Notes under the pieces: generated by a model | The model's input: only the letters and a program-made list of their open reading frames with translations | Told to the model about the DNA's origin: nothing | Database searches by the model: none | Position numbers and translations under genes: made by a program | Shown here: positions 5,633 to 6,270 of the stretch, in pieces | How positions within the stretch are numbered: position 1 is the stretch's first letter | How the letters are laid out: every line of letters begins with the position of its first letter | Origin: Acidobacteriota bacterium | GTDB taxonomy: Bacteria; Acidobacteriota; Terriglobia; Versatilivoradales; Versatilivoraceae | Direction of reading: 5' to 3' | DNA: 6,270 nucleotides | NCBI GenBank assembly: GCA_026706225.1 | Contig: JAPOZE010000005.1 | Span: 1-6,270, forward strand

Positions 5633-6270
5633 TTGCTGAAACTGAGGCAAATCCGGATTCAAGGGTTCAAATCCTTCGCTGACAAAACCGAACTGACTTT
5701 TGACGGATCCGGCATCGCCGCCATCGTGGGACCCAACGGTTGCGGCAAGAGCAACATCTCGGATGCCATTGCATGGGTATTGGGGGAGCAGAGCGCCCGG
5801 ACCCTTCGCGGCGGGAGAATGCAGGACGTCATCTTCAACGGCACCCGCTCCCGGCTGCCTTTGGGGCTGGCCGAGGTCAGCGTGGTTCTGTTCGATCCGG
5901 AGAGGGCAGAGGAACCGGACCCGGCCGCCTCCTCTGCCTCGACGGCGGCCTTGGCCGGCAACGATCCGTCCGCCGGTCAAGACGGCGCCCCTCGCAAGGG
6001 AGAGGCGAAGATCGAGGGTTCCGGCCGGACCATTCCCTTCGGGGCCAAGCCGGCCCCAACCTCCAGGAAGAGGGGAAAGCGATCCAGGACACCGGTCAAG
6101 CCGGGAGAGCTGGTGGTTTCCCGGAGACTCTTTCGTTCGGGAGCGAGCGAGTACCTCCTCAACGGGAAAAAGGTCCGACTGCGGGATGTTCAGGAGATCT
6201 TCCTGGGAACCGGACTGGGGCCGGATTCCTATGCGCTGATAGAGCAGGACCGGGTAGGACTGATCCTCAG
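5633..6270 (+). CDS. smc: chromosome segregation ATPase Smc, N-terminal part (3' end beyond window)
   Basis: The N-terminal ATPase head lobe of the bacterial condensin subunit Smc, which loads on DNA with ScpA and ScpB and extrudes loops for chromosome segregation. The frame stays open to the window edge, giving 212 residues. It opens LKLRQIRIQGFKSFADKTEL (residues 2-21), the classic Smc start; Walker A is GPNGCGKSN at 33-41, followed by ISDAIAWVLGEQS. RRLFRSGASEYLLNGK at 164-179 and LRDVQEIFLGTGLG at 183-196 are conserved, and the Q-loop glutamine is Q205. The frame is open further upstream, but the TTG at 5633-5635 gives the family-standard start and has GAGGG at 5618-5622 with a 10-base spacer. 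Two oddities: residues about 90-158 form a long low-complexity linker where most bacterial Smc have 10-20 residues, and the usual glycine after the Q-loop glutamine is D206. Divergent from cysS. Confidence 0.96.
   Translation, partial: MLKLRQIRIQGFKSFADKTELTFDGSGIAAIVGPNGCGKSNISDAIAWVLGEQSARTLRGGRMQDVIFNGTRSRLPLGLAEVSVVLFDPERAEEPDPAASSASTAALAGNDPSAGQDGAPRKGEAKIEGSGRTIPFGAKPAPTSRKRGKRSRTPVKPGELVVSRRLFRSGASEYLLNGKKVRLRDVQEIFLGTGLGPDSYALIEQDRVGLIL

Overview
This 6.3 kb window looks like a piece of a high-GC bacterial chromosome in which a CRISPR-Cas locus meets housekeeping genes. The organism cannot be named securely. The Smc head sequence, with its long linker and its GTGLGPDSYALIEQ stretch, reminds me of Acidobacteriota, but this is an impression from memory and low confidence.

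Layout. (1) Positions 1-2319, minus strand: the first 773 codons of a Cas3 HD-nuclease/helicase of type I-E style, running off the left edge. The rest of the interference operon (Cascade genes, cas1/cas2, array) would be expected beyond the window on that side. (2) 2320-2417: a 98-base divergent intergenic region with candidate promoters on both strands. (3) 2418-2930, plus strand: a stand-alone DEDDh (DnaQ/epsilon-like) 3'-5' exonuclease, followed by two hairpins, the second with a short T-rich tail. (4) 3015-3302, minus: a small coiled-coil protein with a C-terminal membrane segment, DUF1640-like. (5) 3382-3834, minus: a YraN/UPF0102 nuclease-fold protein, with its start moved to a GTG preceded by a strong ribosome binding site. 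(6) 4037-5428, minus: complete cysteinyl-tRNA synthetase. (7) 5429-5632: a divergent control region with a good cysS promoter, a weaker smc promoter and a striking set of inverted repeats. (8) 5633-6270, plus: the N-terminal 212 residues of Smc, running off the right edge, with an unusual linker of about 70 residues inside the ATPase head.

How the parts relate. cysS, yraN and the small coiled-coil gene lie in the same direction, but the gaps (202 and 79 bases) leave open whether they are co-transcribed. cas3 and the exonuclease are divergent neighbours. DnaQ-type exonucleases are known to act in trimming new spacers, and in some type I-E systems a DnaQ domain is fused to Cas2, so this pairing is the most promising lead in the window. 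No CRISPR repeats, rRNA, tRNA, insertion sequence or integrase were seen.
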